Shown: one piece after another, positions 17,946 to 27,173 of the stretch | How positions within the stretch are numbered: the first letter of the stretch is position 1 | Layout: each line of letters begins with the position of its first letter | Source: Alphaproteobacteria bacterium | GTDB lineage: Bacteria > Pseudomonadota > Alphaproteobacteria > WRAU01 > Hepatincolaceae | Assembly: GCA_031256515.1 (NCBI GenBank) | Contig: JAIRQL010000100.1 | Location: 83,113 to 147,112 of the forward strand | DNA length: 64,000 nt | Direction: 5' to 3' | Translations under genes and position numbers: made by a program | The notes under the pieces: generated by a model | What the model was told of the DNA's origin: nothing | Databases searched by the model: none | The model's input: only the letters and a program-made list of their open reading frames with translations

Positions 17946-18881
17946 TTACTTAATAATATAGCCATCTTCAAATACAAACCCCTTTAATAGCTCTTCTGTT
18001 AATAGTGGTTTTTTAGATGGTCTTTGCAGTTTATTAATTTTTATTATACTATCTTTACAAGCAATTAGTAATTCTTTATTATTTTTGTTAATAATCTCAC
18101 CACAGGTATAATAAGTATCTACATTATTAACTACTTCACATTCTAATACCTTGATAATTTCATCTTTATAATTAAAATAAGTGGAAGGAAAAGGGTTAAA
18201 TCCTCTTACTTTTTGATTAATCTGTAAAGCAGTTTCATTAAAGTTTAATAACCCATCTTCTTTAGTTAAAATAGGTGCTAGAGTAGATAGAGTATCATCT
18301 TGTTTTTCTTTAATTAGTTTATTTTGTTGTAATAAATTCAGGGTTTCTACGATTAATTTACTGCCAATTTTAGTTAAATCTTCATACAAACTTAAGAATG
18401 TTGTACTGTTTGTAATAGGAATTTCTTTTTTTAAAAGCATATCACCAGTATCTAAGCCTTCATCCATTTGCATGATGGTTATACCAGTAGTTTTATCGCC
18501 ACTGGCAATTGCCATCTGAATTGGCGAAGCTCCCCGCCATTTAGGTAATAGTGAACCATGAATATTTAAGCAACCATATTTTGGAGCATCTATTATAGTT
18601 TTAGGAAGAATTAAACCATAAGAGGCAACTATTACTAAATCAAAATTATACGATAAAAACTTCTCTTGGTTTTCCTTAGATTTTCTTAAACTTTTAGGAG
18701 TTTGAATTTCTATTCCTTTATCCATAGCTAAATCATAAACGGCAGAGGTAATAATTTTATTGCCTCTACCTGCTGGTTTTGGTATGCGAGTGTAAACGAC
18801 TTCTACATTATAGCCAGCATTTAATATTGCTTCTAAAGATTTGGAGGCAAAGGTTGGGGTCCCCATAAAGCATATTTTCAT
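17946..18881 (-). CDS. fmt: Methionyl-tRNA formyltransferase
   Basis: Formylates initiator Met-tRNA. The 311-residue protein begins ICFMGTPTFASKSLEAI and holds NIHGSLLPKWRGASPIQ with the catalytic Asn/His and the folate-binding loop, plus the C-terminal tRNA-binding domain (VRGFNPFPSTYF). It directly abuts def (stop and start adjacent), so the two enzymes that add and remove the formyl group are co-expressed. Confidence 0.97.
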   Translation of the reverse strand: MKICFMGTPTFASKSLEAILNAGYNVEVVYTRIPKPAGRGNKIITSAVYDLAMDKGIEIQTPKSLRKSKENQEKFLSYNFDLVIVASYGLILPKTIIDAPKYGCLNIHGSLLPKWRGASPIQMAIASGDKTTGITIMQMDEGLDTGDMLLKKEIPITNSTTFLSLYEDLTKIGSKLIVETLNLLQQNKLIKEKQDDTLSTLAPILTKEDGLLNFNETALQINQKVRGFNPFPSTYFNYKDEIIKVLECEVVNNVDTYYTCGEIINKNNKELLIACKDSIIKINKLQRPSKKPLLTEELLKGFVFEDGYIIK

Positions 18882-19394
18882 TTAGTTATCTTCTTTTTCT
18901 TCTTGCGATTTTTTATACTTTTTAATTAGCATACCACGTTTTAGCTTAGATATTCTATCTATAAAAAGAATACCATCTAAATGGTCTATTTCATGTTGCA
19001 GGCAGGCAGACAATAATCCACTCCCTTGTATAATTTCTTTTTCACCATTTAAATTAGTATAGGCAACTTTTACTTGAGCAAATCTTTTAACTGTAGCAGA
19101 TATACCAACAATTGAAAGGCAACCCTCATTACCTTCTTCTAACTCCTCTGATTTTTCTATAATCTCAGGATTAATCAAAACTATTGGGTTAAATGGCTCT
19201 TCTTCTTGTAAATCTATTACAATAATTCGTAATAAAATCCCTACCTGATTAGCGGCTAAACCTATACCTTTATTAGCATACATGGTATCTAACATATCCT
19301 CAGAGAGTTTTTTAATTTCTGGAGTTATTTCTAAGATAGGCTTGGCTTTTTGTTTTAAAATATCATTAGGATAGGAAACAACACTTAATATCAT
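18882..19394 (-). CDS. def: Peptide deformylase
   Basis: Removes the N-formyl group from new proteins. The 170-residue protein has all three family motifs: GIGLAANQVG, EGCLSI (metal-binding Cys) and QHEIDHLDG (two His ligands and the catalytic Glu). The C-terminus has a lysine-rich extension (KRGMLIKKYKKSQEEKE). It lies between recR (4-base gap) and fmt in one minus-strand operon. Confidence 0.98.
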   Translation of the reverse strand: MILSVVSYPNDILKQKAKPILEITPEIKKLSEDMLDTMYANKGIGLAANQVGILLRIIVIDLQEEEPFNPIVLINPEIIEKSEELEEGNEGCLSIVGISATVKRFAQVKVAYTNLNGEKEIIQGSGLLSACLQHEIDHLDGILFIDRISKLKRGMLIKKYKKSQEEKEDN

Positions 19395-19398
19395 CGTA

Positions 19399-20004
19399 TT
19401 ACCTATTAGTTCTTAAATTAATAGCAGTGGAGAGAGTTATTTCATCTAAATAATCAATCTCACCACCCATTGGAATACCTTGTGCTAAGGTAGAAACTTT
19501 AATATTATCTGGGATAAGTCCACTAATATAATCAGCAGTAATTCTGCCCTCACTAGTGGCAGAGGTCGCTAAAATAACTTCATTAATTTCTTGATTGGTA
19601 ATTTTATCCATTAATTTAGGGATTTTCAAAGTTTCAGGAGTTGCACCTTTCATTGCTGAAAGAGTCCCACCTAGCACAAAATAAAGCCCATTGTAAGAAT
19701 TAGTTTTTTCACTAGCTCGTTCAATTGCCCAAAGGCTTGAGATATCTTCTACTATGCAAATGATATTTTTTTCTCTTTTAGGATTACTACAAATATGGCA
19801 AGGATTAGAGGTATCTAAATTAAAGCATTCCTCACAAGGAGCGATACTTTCATATAACTCTTGCAGTGAGGTAATTAAAGGTTTAAGTAATCCTTCTTTT
19901 TTCTTCATTAAATCAAATAGAATTCTTCGTGAAGAACGAGAACCAATGCCCTGCAACCTTCCCAAAAGTAAGAGGTTATTTTCTATAATATTGTTATACA
20001 TCAT
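19399..20004 (-). CDS. recR: Recombination mediator RecR
   Basis: RecR works with RecO to load RecA on gapped DNA. The 201-residue protein has an N-terminal helix-hairpin-helix (LQGIGSRSSRRILFDLM), a zinc finger CEECFNLDTSNPCHIC, and a TOPRIM domain (IICIVEDISSLWAIERA, YFVLGGTLSAM). recR usually follows dnaX-ybaB; here ybaB is separated from it by the TM2 gene and dnaX is 12 kb away, so the ancestral operon has been broken. Confidence 0.97.
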   Translation of the reverse strand: MMYNNIIENNLLLLGRLQGIGSRSSRRILFDLMKKKEGLLKPLITSLQELYESIAPCEECFNLDTSNPCHICSNPKREKNIICIVEDISSLWAIERASEKTNSYNGLYFVLGGTLSAMKGATPETLKIPKLMDKITNQEINEVILATSATSEGRITADYISGLIPDNIKVSTLAQGIPMGGEIDYLDEITLSTAINLRTNR

Positions 20005-20079
20005 CTTTATGATTTTGTTATTTCTTTACCTATATAATATTATATGGAAATAAAAAACAATGCCAAATAAAATTTAATA

Positions 20080-20373
20080 TTATTTAGTAGTAGTGGTAGA
20101 AACAGTAATAATTTTTTTTGAGCTTCCTAAATCGCTACTAAATAAAATTATAAAAAATTCTATAAATATCCATATACCAATAATAATCATAGGGAAGTAA
20201 GTCCACCCTAAGCATATAGTTATTGCAAGCTGAATTATTCCTTTTCCAGTATTTCCTAAATAAAAATTATGAATTCCTAATGTTCCTAGAAAAAAACACA
20301 GTAATAAAGCTATAACTTTACTTTTAGGGGTAGAAATAATAGAAGTTGTAGTAGTAGTGCTTTGATTATCCAA
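20080..20373 (-). CDS. Small TM2-domain membrane protein
   Basis: A 97-residue protein with a Thr-rich N-terminus, then a TM2 domain: helix ALLLCFFLGTLGIHNFYLG, a short Gly-containing turn (NTGKGIIQL), a second hydrophobic stretch, and a Ser/Thr-rich C-terminal tail. The family's HNFYLG turn is clear. TM2 proteins are widespread and of unknown bacterial function. The gene has the only perfect consensus promoter I found in the window (20466-20494) and an 85-base leader, so it is probably strongly expressed. It lies between ybaB and recR on the same strand. Confidence 0.82.
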   Translation of the reverse strand: MDNQSTTTTTSIISTPKSKVIALLLCFFLGTLGIHNFYLGNTGKGIIQLAITICLGWTYFPMIIIGIWIFIEFFIILFSSDLGSSKKIITVSTTTTK

Positions 20374-20465
20374 AATAAAAATTCCTTAGATTAGCAAAAT
20401 AATAAATATCATAGCCATAGCCAGCTTAAAATAGATACATATATTTATTACTTTTAAAATAGGAA

Positions 20466-20494
20466 ATTATACATAAAAGATACAATCTTGTCAA
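20466..20494 (-). promoter_or_regulatory. Perfect consensus sigma-70 promoter of the TM2 gene
   Basis: Minus-strand TTGACA (20489-20494), exactly 17 bp, then TATAAT (20466-20471): 12 of 12 consensus bases at optimal spacing. Predicted start near 20459. It may also drive recR-def-fmt. The same 272-bp gap holds a short CTAAGAA/TTCTTAG stem (20583-20618) that may end the ybaB transcript. Confidence 0.85.
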
Positions 20495-20646
20495 AAGAGC
20501 AAAGAAATACTTGTTTTTACTTTGTCTTGAAAGTTAGATTATTTTGCTACAGTGTGATTAATATTAAAATTGAAAAAAATACCTAAGAAGTTATACACTA
20601 GAATTAAAAATTTCTTAGATATCTTTGATGTATAATTAATACAAAA

Positions 20647-20976
20647 CTAAAACAAACCTGGAATTTTCATACCTGGAGGAATTGGTAAACCTGCAGTTAG
20701 TTCTTTCATTCTTTTTTCAGTTTCTTCCTGAACTTTTCTTCTTAAGTCGTTATAGCAAGCTACAATTAAATCTGTAATTAAAACTTTTTCGGCTACATCA
20801 ATTATAGAATCATCAATCTCAATACTGATTATATCGTAATTACCGTTCATAGTCATTTTAACTAAACCACCACCTGAGGTAGTATCAAATGTTAATTCTT
20901 TAATTTCATTTTGCATAGAAGACATACTATTTTGTAATTCTTGTGCCTTCTTCATCATTTGCATAATATTAGCCAT
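20647..20976 (-). CDS. ybaB: Nucleoid-associated protein, YbaB/EbfC family
   Basis: A 109-residue DNA-binding protein with the family pattern: N-terminal helix MANIMQMMKKAQELQNSM, the strand VKMTMNGNYDIISIEID, and a long C-terminal helix ending TAGLPIPPGMKIPGLF. EbfC-type proteins bind DNA as dimers and coat the nucleoid. It follows the YhhQ-like gene by 40 bases on the minus strand. Confidence 0.94.
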   Translation of the reverse strand: MANIMQMMKKAQELQNSMSSMQNEIKELTFDTTSGGGLVKMTMNGNYDIISIEIDDSIIDVAEKVLITDLIVACYNDLRRKVQEETEKRMKELTAGLPIPPGMKIPGLF

Positions 20977-21016
20977 TACTTACCTGTTTTAATTTTAATT
21001 AATTTTGTTTTAATCT

Positions 21017-22522
21017 TTATCTACGATTCCAAGAACTATTTCTATTCATAGAACTACTAAAACTATTTGTTTTATTTGTAGTTAAATTATTAACAAAGAA
21101 AGATTGTGAAGATCTTGGTGTGATTCTTCCTCCGTTTGAATTCATTGTTCCATGATTCATTGAGCTTTGCCCAAAAGATCCATTCCCTCCATTTCCAAAA
21201 GAATTTCCTCCGAAAGAATTATTCCTTCCTGAAGAAAAAGAATTGTCATTGTTTCCCGAATGATTAGAAGAAGCTAAATTATTTGCAGCAGCTCTAAATC
21301 TTGGTTTACCACCTATTTCACCTACTTGCTGCATAGGTATATTGCCATTAATTTCTTGATTAGCGAATCTATTTTGATGCGGAGTATTTCCACTACGAGC
21401 ACGACCAGAAGCAGATCTGCTTCTGTTAATATTACTAGATTGAGGTGTATTGTTTTGGTGAGAACCTGAAGCTGTTCTATCTCTACGGCTTGCCGCTCTT
21501 CTATTATTTCTTCTTGGTTGAACATTTTCTTCAAAATGTTCATCTCCAGAATGCTCGTGATTAGAATATCCATTACCAGAATTTCTGTGGCTTCTTGGAA
21601 GATATTCTTCTTCAGTATGATGATTATCATCATGATACTCTCTATGACCACGATCACCTTCTTCAGAGAAATCAGGAAGACGTCTTTTACTTCTTTTTCT
21701 AGAGTAATCTTCTAAATAAAGAGGGCTAGAATAATGTGAATCTAAATCTTCGTGATGATTATCAGCTTCATAAATAGCTCTTTTTATATTACTATGATCA
21801 GAATCATCAGTGTAATGATTATCATTATGTGAAGGAAAAATATTTTTAGCTAAATCAAAAAAACCACTTCTAATACCGCTAATTATAAAATATATAATTA
21901 AAATACAAACAATTAACATAAAGAATTTTAAATATAGTTCGTTTTTTATATCAATAGAAACAACTTCTAAATTATCAAAACCATGATAAATAAAATAGTA
22001 AATCATGGTATAAAGTATTTGTGAAAGAGCAATTGCTGGTGTGGCTTTTATCCATAAATAAGGAATATTAAACTCATTTTTCATATATAAATATACTTTT
22101 ATACATAATAAAAACGAAGCTATATAAGATACAAAAACACAAAGTAAAATCTTTTGGTGAAAATTTATAAAAGAAGATTCATAATAACCAATTGGTACTG
22201 GGTTAAAATCAGGAATAAAGGCTGATATAAAAAAGATTAAAAGGATAGCATAACTACCTGCCATAAAGGCTTTAATAGCATTTTTTTTATCGTAAACTTC
22301 TAAAATTACTACTAAAATAGCAACAGCTAACATAGTACTAAGAGCATTAGCTGAAAAGAAAATATCACCTAGACCGATATATCTTGTAGCAAAAAAAGTA
22401 GAAACACTCACACAGGCAACAAAAACAGCGATAAGATTAACTGCTTTTGAAGTTAATAAATATAGTTTAGGTTTTTTAACTTCAACAATTTCGTTCTTGG
22501 GGTAGTTATTGTATTCTCTCAA
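21017..22522 (-). CDS. YhhQ-like integral membrane protein with long disordered tail
   Basis: A 501-residue protein in two parts. Residues about 25-225 hold six or seven hydrophobic helices; features such as VVILEVYDKKNAIKAFMAG and ATPAIALSQILYTMIYYFI resemble the VUT/YhhQ (DUF165) queuosine-precursor transporters. Residues about 230-501 are low-complexity and predicted disordered: first His/Asp/Glu-rich (HNDNHYTDDSDHSN), then Arg/Ser/Asn-rich, then Gly/Asn/Ser repeats (NNSFGGNSFGNGGNGSFG). YhhQ proteins are normally only about 220 aa, so the tail is a lineage-specific addition. Identity of the membrane half is moderate; the tail's role is unknown. Confidence 0.55.
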   Translation of the reverse strand: MREYNNYPKNEIVEVKKPKLYLLTSKAVNLIAVFVACVSVSTFFATRYIGLGDIFFSANALSTMLAVAILVVILEVYDKKNAIKAFMAGSYAILLIFFISAFIPDFNPVPIGYYESSFINFHQKILLCVFVSYIASFLLCIKVYLYMKNEFNIPYLWIKATPAIALSQILYTMIYYFIYHGFDNLEVVSIDIKNELYLKFFMLIVCILIIYFIISGIRSGFFDLAKNIFPSHNDNHYTDDSDHSNIKRAIYEADNHHEDLDSHYSSPLYLEDYSRKRSKRRLPDFSEEGDRGHREYHDDNHHTEEEYLPRSHRNSGNGYSNHEHSGDEHFEENVQPRRNNRRAASRRDRTASGSHQNNTPQSSNINRSRSASGRARSGNTPHQNRFANQEINGNIPMQQVGEIGGKPRFRAAANNLASSNHSGNNDNSFSSGRNNSFGGNSFGNGGNGSFGQSSMNHGTMNSNGGRITPRSSQSFFVNNLTTNKTNSFSSSMNRNSSWNRR

Positions 22523-22629
22523 TGTTAGAATCCTTTTAGCAGTAGTTAAATCTTAATAAAAAACACCATACAATATATTATAGCAATTTTTCTTAAAAGT
22601 AAAAAAAAAATTACACTAACTATTTTTGT

Positions 22630-22659
22630 TTGAAATAAAACATTGTTTTGTGCTATAAT
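22630..22659 (+). promoter_or_regulatory. Putative promoter of nagF
   Basis: TTGAAA (22630-22635), 18-bp spacer, TATAAT (22654-22659), about 40 bases before the nagF start. Strong matches in both hexamers. Confidence 0.7.
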
Positions 22660-22700
22660 CTGCAATACGAGTGTTTAGTTAATTAAAGGATTGTTGTATT

Positions 22701-25328
22701 ATGAAAAATGAAAAGATCTTTTCTCCAATTGCAGGACAAATTATACAAATAGAACAGGTTGCTGACCCTGTTTTTGCTGAAAAAATGTTAGGCGATGGTA
22801 TAGCTGTTAGACCGCAACTAACAAAAGGGTTTGTTGTAGCTCCTTGTGATGGTGAGATTAAAACTTTACATTCATCAAAACATGCTGTATCAATTTTAAG
22901 CAATGAAGGTTATGAGTTATTAATTCATACAGGTATTGATACTGTTAGCCTAGAGGGAAAAGGTTTTGAGTCTTTTATTACGATAGGACAAAAAGTTAAA
23001 AAGGGCGATAAGCTACTAGGAGTGGATTTTGATTTTATCTCTAAAAATGCTCCAGCATACGATGTTATTATGCTTATAACCAATGCTACCGATAAAACAA
23101 CTTTAGTAAAAAATACTAATCAAAATATTTCTGATGGTGAAGAAATTTTTACAATTAGTTCACAAGATTCGCAAGGTTCTTCTAAAGGTGGATTTTTCTC
23201 TAAACTTTTTGGTTCAAAAGGTGAGAAAGAATCTCCAGCTGTAGAAGCTAAGCCTGCTCCACAAGAGGTTAAATCAAGCGAAGTTTCTTCCGATTTATTA
23301 ACTATTATAAATCCAACAGGAGTTCATGCTCGTCCAGCTTCAAGAATTTTGCAAATGGCTAATAAATATAGTTCGCAAGTAGAATTGGTTGCAGGTGAAA
23401 AAAAAGCTAATGCTAAAAGTGTGGTAGCAATTCTTGGTTTAGGTTTAAAATTAAACGATAAAGTTAAAGTAGTAGCTAAAGGTGATGATGCTGCAAAAGC
23501 TGTAGCTGAAATTTCTGCCGATATAATTGCAGGACTTGGTGAAGCTGAAGGACATGGTGAGGCTGAAAAAAAAAGCTCAGTAGCTAGTTCAGCACCTGAG
23601 GTTAAAGCAGAAAAAAATATTAATGTAGATTTTTCTAAAGAAGCTTTGTTAAGTGGAGTTTTAGCTGCTCCTGGTTTATTTATCGGTCAGGCTTTTATTG
23701 TTAAAAAAGAAGAAATCGCAGTAGAAGAAAACTCTAAAAATTCTAATGAGTTAAAAACTTTAGAGGATTCTTTAGTAAATGTTAGAAAAACTTTAACAGC
23801 TGATATAGAAAAAGCTAAATCATTAAAACAAACAACTAAGGTTGAAGTTTTTTCTGCTCATTTAACTATTTTAGATGATCCAATGTTATTTGATTTTGCT
23901 AAAGAAGTTATAGCAAAAGGCAAAACAGCAGCTTTTGCTTGGAGAAGTTCAGTTAATAATAGTATAGAAATTTTAAAATCAACTAAAGATGCTCTTTTAA
24001 TTGAAAGAGTTGCTGACCTTAAAGATTTAGAAAGAAGAGTTATTTACAATATTTTAGGAGTTAAAGAAGAGCGAATCTCTTATCCTGTTAATAGTATTAT
24101 TGTAGCAGAAGATTTTGTTCCCTCAGATTTAGCTCAGCTAGACGATAATGTAAAAGGTGTGGTATTAGCTTTAGGTTCAGCTACTTCGCATGTTTCTTTA
24201 ATTTTAAGAAATATGGGAATTCCTGCCCTTGTAGCTGTAGGTAAAGCCGTTTTAGGTATTAAAAATAATATGCCATTAATTTTAGATGCTAATGAGGGTT
24301 CTCTTACTGTTAATCCTAATTCGCAAAAATTAGAAGAAATTAAATCTAAAAGTGAAAAACTAGAAAAAGTTAAAGCCGAAAATGTTTCTAATGCTAAATT
24401 GCCAGCTACTACAACAGATGGCAGAACCATTAAAGTTAAAGGTAATGTTTCTAACGGTAATGAAGCTCACAAGGCTTTTGAATTAGGTGGTGAAGGAGTT
24501 GGTTTATTAAGAACTGAATTTTTATTCTTTAATACTCCTACTGAACCAAGTGTTGCAGAGCAACATCAGTTGTATCAATATGCGGTTGATGCTATGCAAG
24601 GTGGTAGTGTAACCTTAAGAACTCTGGATGTTGGTGGTGATAAGCCTTTATCTTTTGTAAAAATTGGTGAAGAAGAAAATCCAATTATGGGTTTAAGAGG
24701 AGTTAGAAACTACTTTAACAATACAGAAGTATTTTTAAACCAAGTTAGAGCTATCCTTAAAGTAAAACCTTTAATGCTTTGCAAAATAATGATTCCAATG
24801 GTTGCTGAAATTTCTGAAGTTGTTAAAGCTAAAGAAATGATTATGGCAGAGATGGCTAAGTTAGGAATTAAAGAAAAAGTAGAAATTGGTACAATGATAG
24901 AAGTTCCATCCGCTGCTCTTATTGCTGATAGAATGGCAAAATATGTAGATTTCTTCTCAATTGGTACTAACGACTTAGCTCAATATACTTTGGCTATGGA
25001 TAGAGGGAATCCTAATTTAACTGCTAGATTAAAAAACCTTAATCCAGCTTTATTAAAATTAATTAAACTTACAGTTGATGGCGGATTAAAACACGGTAAG
25101 CCTACAGCAGTTTGTGGAGCAATGGCTTCTGAAGTAGAGTCTATTCCTATATTAATTGGTTTAGGTATTGATGAACTTTCTACCTCAATGAAGTCTATCC
25201 CTGATGTTAAAGCTCTGGTAAGAAAGCTATCTTATAAAAAATGTGTAGAAGTAGCTAATAAAGCCTTAGAGATGGAATCATCAGAAGATGTTATTGCTTT
25301 AGTGCAAAAAGAGTTCTTTGCTAGCTAG
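22701..25328 (+). CDS. nagF: PTS multiphosphoryl transfer protein EIIA-HPr-EI
   Basis: A single 875-residue protein that carries phosphate from PEP to a sugar permease. Residues 1-150 are a glucose-type EIIA with phospho-His76 (LLIHTGID) and helper His61. Residues 198-285 are HPr with phospho-His209 (GVHARPA). From about 315 it is Enzyme I with phospho-His497 (GSATSHVSL), GVGLLRTEFLFF, SIGTNDLAQYTLAMDRG and the PEP-site Cys in VCGAMASE. This order equals NagF of the N-acetylglucosamine PTS in other proteobacteria, and nagE-nagB-nagA follow. Being the only HPr and EI in view, it may also serve other permeases. An acidic/Lys-rich linker joins the domains. Confidence 0.93.
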   Translation: MKNEKIFSPIAGQIIQIEQVADPVFAEKMLGDGIAVRPQLTKGFVVAPCDGEIKTLHSSKHAVSILSNEGYELLIHTGIDTVSLEGKGFESFITIGQKVKKGDKLLGVDFDFISKNAPAYDVIMLITNATDKTTLVKNTNQNISDGEEIFTISSQDSQGSSKGGFFSKLFGSKGEKESPAVEAKPAPQEVKSSEVSSDLLTIINPTGVHARPASRILQMANKYSSQVELVAGEKKANAKSVVAILGLGLKLNDKVKVVAKGDDAAKAVAEISADIIAGLGEAEGHGEAEKKSSVASSAPEVKAEKNINVDFSKEALLSGVLAAPGLFIGQAFIVKKEEIAVEENSKNSNELKTLEDSLVNVRKTLTADIEKAKSLKQTTKVEVFSAHLTILDDPMLFDFAKEVIAKGKTAAFAWRSSVNNSIEILKSTKDALLIERVADLKDLERRVIYNILGVKEERISYPVNSIIVAEDFVPSDLAQLDDNVKGVVLALGSATSHVSLILRNMGIPALVAVGKAVLGIKNNMPLILDANEGSLTVNPNSQKLEEIKSKSEKLEKVKAENVSNAKLPATTTDGRTIKVKGNVSNGNEAHKAFELGGEGVGLLRTEFLFFNTPTEPSVAEQHQLYQYAVDAMQGGSVTLRTLDVGGDKPLSFVKIGEEENPIMGLRGVRNYFNNTEVFLNQVRAILKVKPLMLCKIMIPMVAEISEVVKAKEMIMAEMAKLGIKEKVEIGTMIEVPSAALIADRMAKYVDFFSIGTNDLAQYTLAMDRGNPNLTARLKNLNPALLKLIKLTVDGGLKHGKPTAVCGAMASEVESIPILIGLGIDELSTSMKSIPDVKALVRKLSYKKCVEVANKALEMESSEDVIALVQKEFFAS

Positions 25329-25349
25329 TTAAAACTAAGTTGTTAATAG

Positions 25350-25390
25350 GATAAATCTATCTGTAAAAATCAGGTAGATTTATCTTAATA
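25350..25390 (+). terminator. Terminator after nagF
   Basis: A 14-bp stem with one mismatch (25350-25363 with 25371-25384) and a 7-base loop, followed by TTAATAATT. It begins 21 bases after the nagF stop codon. Confidence 0.7.
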
Positions 25391-25546
25391 ATTAATTACT
25401 CTCTAAAATAGTTCTAAACACTTACTATCTTATATATATTTTATATGGTAGAGATAATTCTTTTTACTATGTTTAACTTAAAACATTATAAGAATAATCT
25501 ATTTTTTTAATTTATTTAATAATACAACTTAATGCAAAATTTTATG

Positions 25547-25596
25547 TTGTCTTATTCTTACATTATGAGGTATAATTATAAGAAGATTGTTATAAT
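25547..25596 (+). promoter_or_regulatory. Putative promoter region of nagE
   Basis: TTGTCT (25547-25552), 18 bp, TATAAT (25571-25576); a second TATAAT is at 25591-25596. Just upstream, TAAGAATAA and TTATTCTTA flank the -35 region as 9-bp inverted arms (about 25488-25560), a possible operator. I recognise no NagC/NagQ site. The rest of this 327-bp gap is featureless. Confidence 0.55.
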
Positions 25597-25655
25597 CTGT
25601 ATATGTTCTTTATAGTTATAAACTAAATTAAAATTAAAATAGAGAGGAAAAACCC

Positions 25656-27053
25656 ATGGGAATTGGTGCTTTTTTTATTAGGTTAGGTAGGGCTTTAATG
25701 CTTCCTATCGCTGTTTTACCTATTGCAGGTATTTTACTAAGAATAGGACAACCAGATGTTTTAGACATTGCATTTATTAGTGCTGCAGGAGGGGCAGTTT
25801 TTGATAATCTTCCTGTAATATTTGCCATTGGGGTAGCTGTTGGTTTTGCTAACGATAATCATGGTGCATCAGCCTTAGCAGGATTCGTAGGGCATGCTAT
25901 ATTTGTTTCTTCACTTAAAATTTTATTACCTGAAGCAAATATGGGAGTACTAAGCGGGATTCTTATGGGGGTTGTAGCTGGTGTGCTTTATAATAGATAT
26001 AAAGGGCTTGCTCTTCCAACCTATTTAGCTTTCTTTAGTGGAACTAGATTTATCCCGATAATTACAGGGTTAGCTGCAATAATTTTATCTTTTGTATTTA
26101 GCTATGTTTGGCCTCCAGTTGAATGGGCGATTTCAGGTTTTGGTAATTGGATAGTTGGTTCTGGAAGTGTTGGTTTATTCTTATATGGTGTAGCTAACAG
26201 ATTACTTATCCCTACAGGACTTCATCATATTTTAAACTCTTTAGTATGGTTTCAATTTGGTGATTACACTGTTATTGAAAATGGTGTTGAAGTTGTTAAA
26301 CACGGTGATTTATGGAGATTCTTTGCTGGTGATCAAACAGCAGGTTCTTTCATGACAGGATTCTTTCCAGTTATGATGTTTGGATTACCAGGTGCAGCTC
26401 TTGCTATGACTTTATTAGCAAAATCTACAAAAAGAAAATATATTGCAGGGATTATGTTATCAGCATCATTTACTGCTTTTCTAACTGGTATTACCGAACC
26501 ATTAGAATTTAGTTTTATGTTCTTAGCTTTCCCATTATATGTAGTGCATGCCATTTTAACAGGTGTTTCTCAAGTTATTATGAATATGCTTGATGTTAAA
26601 CTAGGATTTACTTTTTCTGCAGGATTATTTGACTATGTTCTTTCTTATGGTTTAGGTAGAAATGGTTGGATGTTAATTCCAGTAGGGCTTGTATATTTTG
26701 TTCTTTACTTTGTTATCTTCTATTTTGGTATTAAAATGTTTAATATTAAAACTCCAGGTCGTGAAGATGAAAGCGAAGACGAAAATCAACCATCAAATAT
26801 GGTAATTGATACTGAACATCAAGGAGCAAATTTCCTTGCAGCTTTAGGTGGTACAGAAAATATTATTAAACTTGATAACTGTACTACAAGATTAAGATTA
26901 GATATTAAAGATGTTAATCTTATCAACGAATCAGCCCTTAAAAAATTAGGAGCTAAAGGAGTTGTTAAGGGAGTTAAAGGCAGTTTCCAAGTTATTATTG
27001 GTCCTGAGGTTGAGCATGTGGCTAATAGAATTAAGGCTGTAATGAATAAATAA
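25656..27053 (+). CDS. nagE: N-acetylglucosamine PTS permease, EIICB
   Basis: A 465-residue permease that imports GlcNAc and phosphorylates it to GlcNAc-6-P. Residues 1-365 form the membrane EIIC domain (starts GAFFIRLGRALMLPIAVLPI; GITEPLEFSFMFLAFPLY is the sugar-site signature), and residues 390-465 the EIIB domain with phospho-Cys409 in LDNCTTRLRLDI. It has no EIIA part, which NagF supplies. It is preceded by a GAGAGGAAAAA ribosome site and followed by a nested hairpin and nagB-nagA. The nag context makes GlcNAc the substrate rather than glucose. Confidence 0.93.
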   Translation: MGIGAFFIRLGRALMLPIAVLPIAGILLRIGQPDVLDIAFISAAGGAVFDNLPVIFAIGVAVGFANDNHGASALAGFVGHAIFVSSLKILLPEANMGVLSGILMGVVAGVLYNRYKGLALPTYLAFFSGTRFIPIITGLAAIILSFVFSYVWPPVEWAISGFGNWIVGSGSVGLFLYGVANRLLIPTGLHHILNSLVWFQFGDYTVIENGVEVVKHGDLWRFFAGDQTAGSFMTGFFPVMMFGLPGAALAMTLLAKSTKRKYIAGIMLSASFTAFLTGITEPLEFSFMFLAFPLYVVHAILTGVSQVIMNMLDVKLGFTFSAGLFDYVLSYGLGRNGWMLIPVGLVYFVLYFVIFYFGIKMFNIKTPGREDESEDENQPSNMVIDTEHQGANFLAALGGTENIIKLDNCTTRLRLDIKDVNLINESALKKLGAKGVVKGVKGSFQVIIGPEVEHVANRIKAVMNK

Positions 27054-27059
27054 TTAAGT

Positions 27060-27142
27060 AAAAACTCTATATTTTTGGCTTGTATATTGTCGCATTTGTT
27101 TTTATGCTCTTAATATAAGCCTAAGAATATAGAGTTTTTATA
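27060..27142 (+). terminator. Nested hairpin between nagE and nagB
   Basis: Outer arms (27060-27081 with 27115-27138) share an AAAAACTCTATATT core and pair over about 20 bp with small mismatches. An inner GCAT/ATGC stem is nested inside. The outer stem ends in TTTTTATATT, so it is probably a partial terminator. Confidence 0.6.
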
Positions 27143-27173
27143 TTGTTTTATGAAAGATAAAAGGAATTAAGTT

